A DNA stretch of 6,468 nucleotides, from contig JBJOPY010000174.1 of NCBI GenBank assembly GCA_046050405.1, positions 1-6,468 on the forward strand, in the 5' to 3' direction. The notes under the pieces are model-generated. The model was not told the origin of the DNA, searched no databases, and saw only the letters and a list, made by a program, of their open reading frames with translations. Below are positions 5,897 to 6,468 of this stretch, one piece after another. The first letter of the stretch is position 1, and each line of letters opens with the position of its first letter. This DNA is from JADKCL01 sp046050405. GTDB lineage: Bacteria; Bacteroidota; Bacteroidia; J057; JADKCL01. The translations under genes and the position numbers were made by a program.

Positions 5897-6468
5897 TCAG
5901 TAGGGATTCAAGGCCTGGAACTGCTGCAAAAAGCGAAGGTCGTTCTGGGAGAAAATACGGAGGTCGTTGACCCCGTATGTCAGCATCGCGATCCGTTCGA
6001 TACCCATCCCGAAGGCGTAGCCACTGTAAACGTTGGAATCTATGCCGCAGTTGTCCAGCACTGCGGGATCGACCATCCCGCAACCGAGGATTTCCACCCA
6101 GCCGGAATGTTTGCAGACATTGCAGCCGCCGCCGCCGCAGATCATGCAGGAGACGTCCATCTCTGCACTGATCTCCGTGAACGGGAAGAAGGACGGACGG
6201 AGCTTCACCTTGGTTTCAGAACCAAACATCTGCTTTGCGAAATAATCAAGCACCTGCACCATGTCCGGGAAGGAGACGTCTTGGTCCACATACAAGCCCT
6301 CCACCTGGTGGAAAAAAGCATGGGCGCGGGCGGACACCGTTTCGTTGCGGAAAACCTTTCCCGGGGCAAGGATGCGGATGGGCGGCCGCTGGTCCCGCAT
6401 CACGCGGATTTGCACGTTGCTGGTATGGGTGCGGAGGAGCATGCCATGGCTGAGGAAGAAAGTGTCCT
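5897..6468 (-). CDS. pheS: Phenylalanyl-tRNA synthetase alpha subunit, C-terminal part (5' end beyond window)
   Basis: The last 189 codons and stop of PheS are present; the frame stays open to the right edge. PheS pairs with PheT as an alpha2-beta2 enzyme that charges tRNA-Phe in the cytosol, and the alpha chain carries the class II catalytic core. Visible landmarks are DTFFLSHGMLLRTHTSNVQIR at the window edge, motif 2 as KVFRNETVSARAHAFFHQVEGL, the substrate-pocket strand LRPSFFPFTEISAEMDV, and motif 3 as YSGYAFGMGIERIAML. The alanine in YAFGMG matches the position known to set side-chain size selectivity (Ala294 in Escherichia coli). A four-cysteine segment, SCMICGGGGCNVCKHSGW (C-x2-C-x4-C-x2-C, bases 6113-6148), lies between the pocket strand and the GCGMVDP segment. 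Such a segment is found in some bacterial PheS proteins and may bind zinc. The C-terminus NDLRFLQQFQALNPY is typical. The stop is one base from the dehydrogenase start. Confidence 0.96.
   Translation of the reverse strand, partial: DTFFLSHGMLLRTHTSNVQIRVMRDQRPPIRILAPGKVFRNETVSARAHAFFHQVEGLYVDQDVSFPDMVQVLDYFAKQMFGSETKVKLRPSFFPFTEISAEMDVSCMICGGGGCNVCKHSGWVEILGCGMVDPAVLDNCGIDSNVYSGYAFGMGIERIAMLTYGVNDLRIFSQNDLRFLQQFQALNPY
6113..6148 (-). other. Four-cysteine (zinc-knuckle-like) segment within PheS
   Basis: These codons encode C-M-I-C-GGGG-C-N-V-C, a C-x2-C-x4-C-x2-C pattern with a glycine-rich turn, inserted in the PheS catalytic domain just before GWVEILGCGMVDP. From memory, PheS proteins of some bacterial lineages carry this segment, while the E. 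coli type lacks it. Structural metal binding is inferred from the cysteine spacing only. Confidence 0.6.

Noticed and set aside
5302..5970. 222-codon plus-strand open frame opposite the dehydrogenase gene
   Set aside because: Rich in His, Arg, Pro and Gly with no domain, and antisense to a gene with full catalytic motifs; it is a shadow of a GC-rich coding region.

Overview
This window holds ordinary chromosomal genes and looks like a moderately GC-rich member of the Bacteroidota. The evidence is the combination of families: an EamA transporter, a cytosolic M16 peptidase pair, a PheS with a four-cysteine insert, and a CBM9/DUF5916-type exported protein, all in the forms common in that phylum. 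The starts also lack Shine-Dalgarno sequences, and one good match to the Bacteroidota -7 box (TAnnTTTG) is present. The phylum call is inference from recalled family sequences; I ran no search, and I cannot place the genus.

Layout, left to right. Bases 1-1639 hold two minus-strand genes, read right to left: a complete EamA/DMT inner-membrane transporter (749-1639), then, 31 bases downstream, the first 239 codons of an exported CBM9-like/DUF5916-type protein (1-717) that runs off the left edge. This second gene starts with GTG and lies beneath a longer open frame on the opposite strand, so it is easily missed. Bases 1640-1886 are a divergent intergenic region with an 11-bp imperfect hairpin and a putative Bacteroidota-type promoter reading rightward. 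Bases 1887-4431 are two overlapping plus-strand M16 genes. The first keeps the HxxEH zinc site and the second has lost it but keeps the substrate-binding R/Y pair, so they probably form one heterodimeric peptidase. A hairpin lies at the convergent junction (4445-4469).

Bases 4472-6468 are three minus-strand genes, read right to left: pheS (5' end outside the window), a 3-hydroxyacyl-CoA dehydrogenase starting one base after the pheS stop, and, after a 68-base gap with a 7-bp perfect hairpin, a small unassigned lipoprotein.

Apart from the M16 pair, whose subunits should work together, the genes do not form one obvious pathway. I see no mobile element, CRISPR array, tRNA, rRNA, phage gene or defence system. 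I do not see convincing evidence of an undescribed system here. The items most worth a second look are the complementary loss of motifs in the M16 pair, the intergenic inverted repeat, the unassigned lipoprotein and the tight pheS-dehydrogenase junction.
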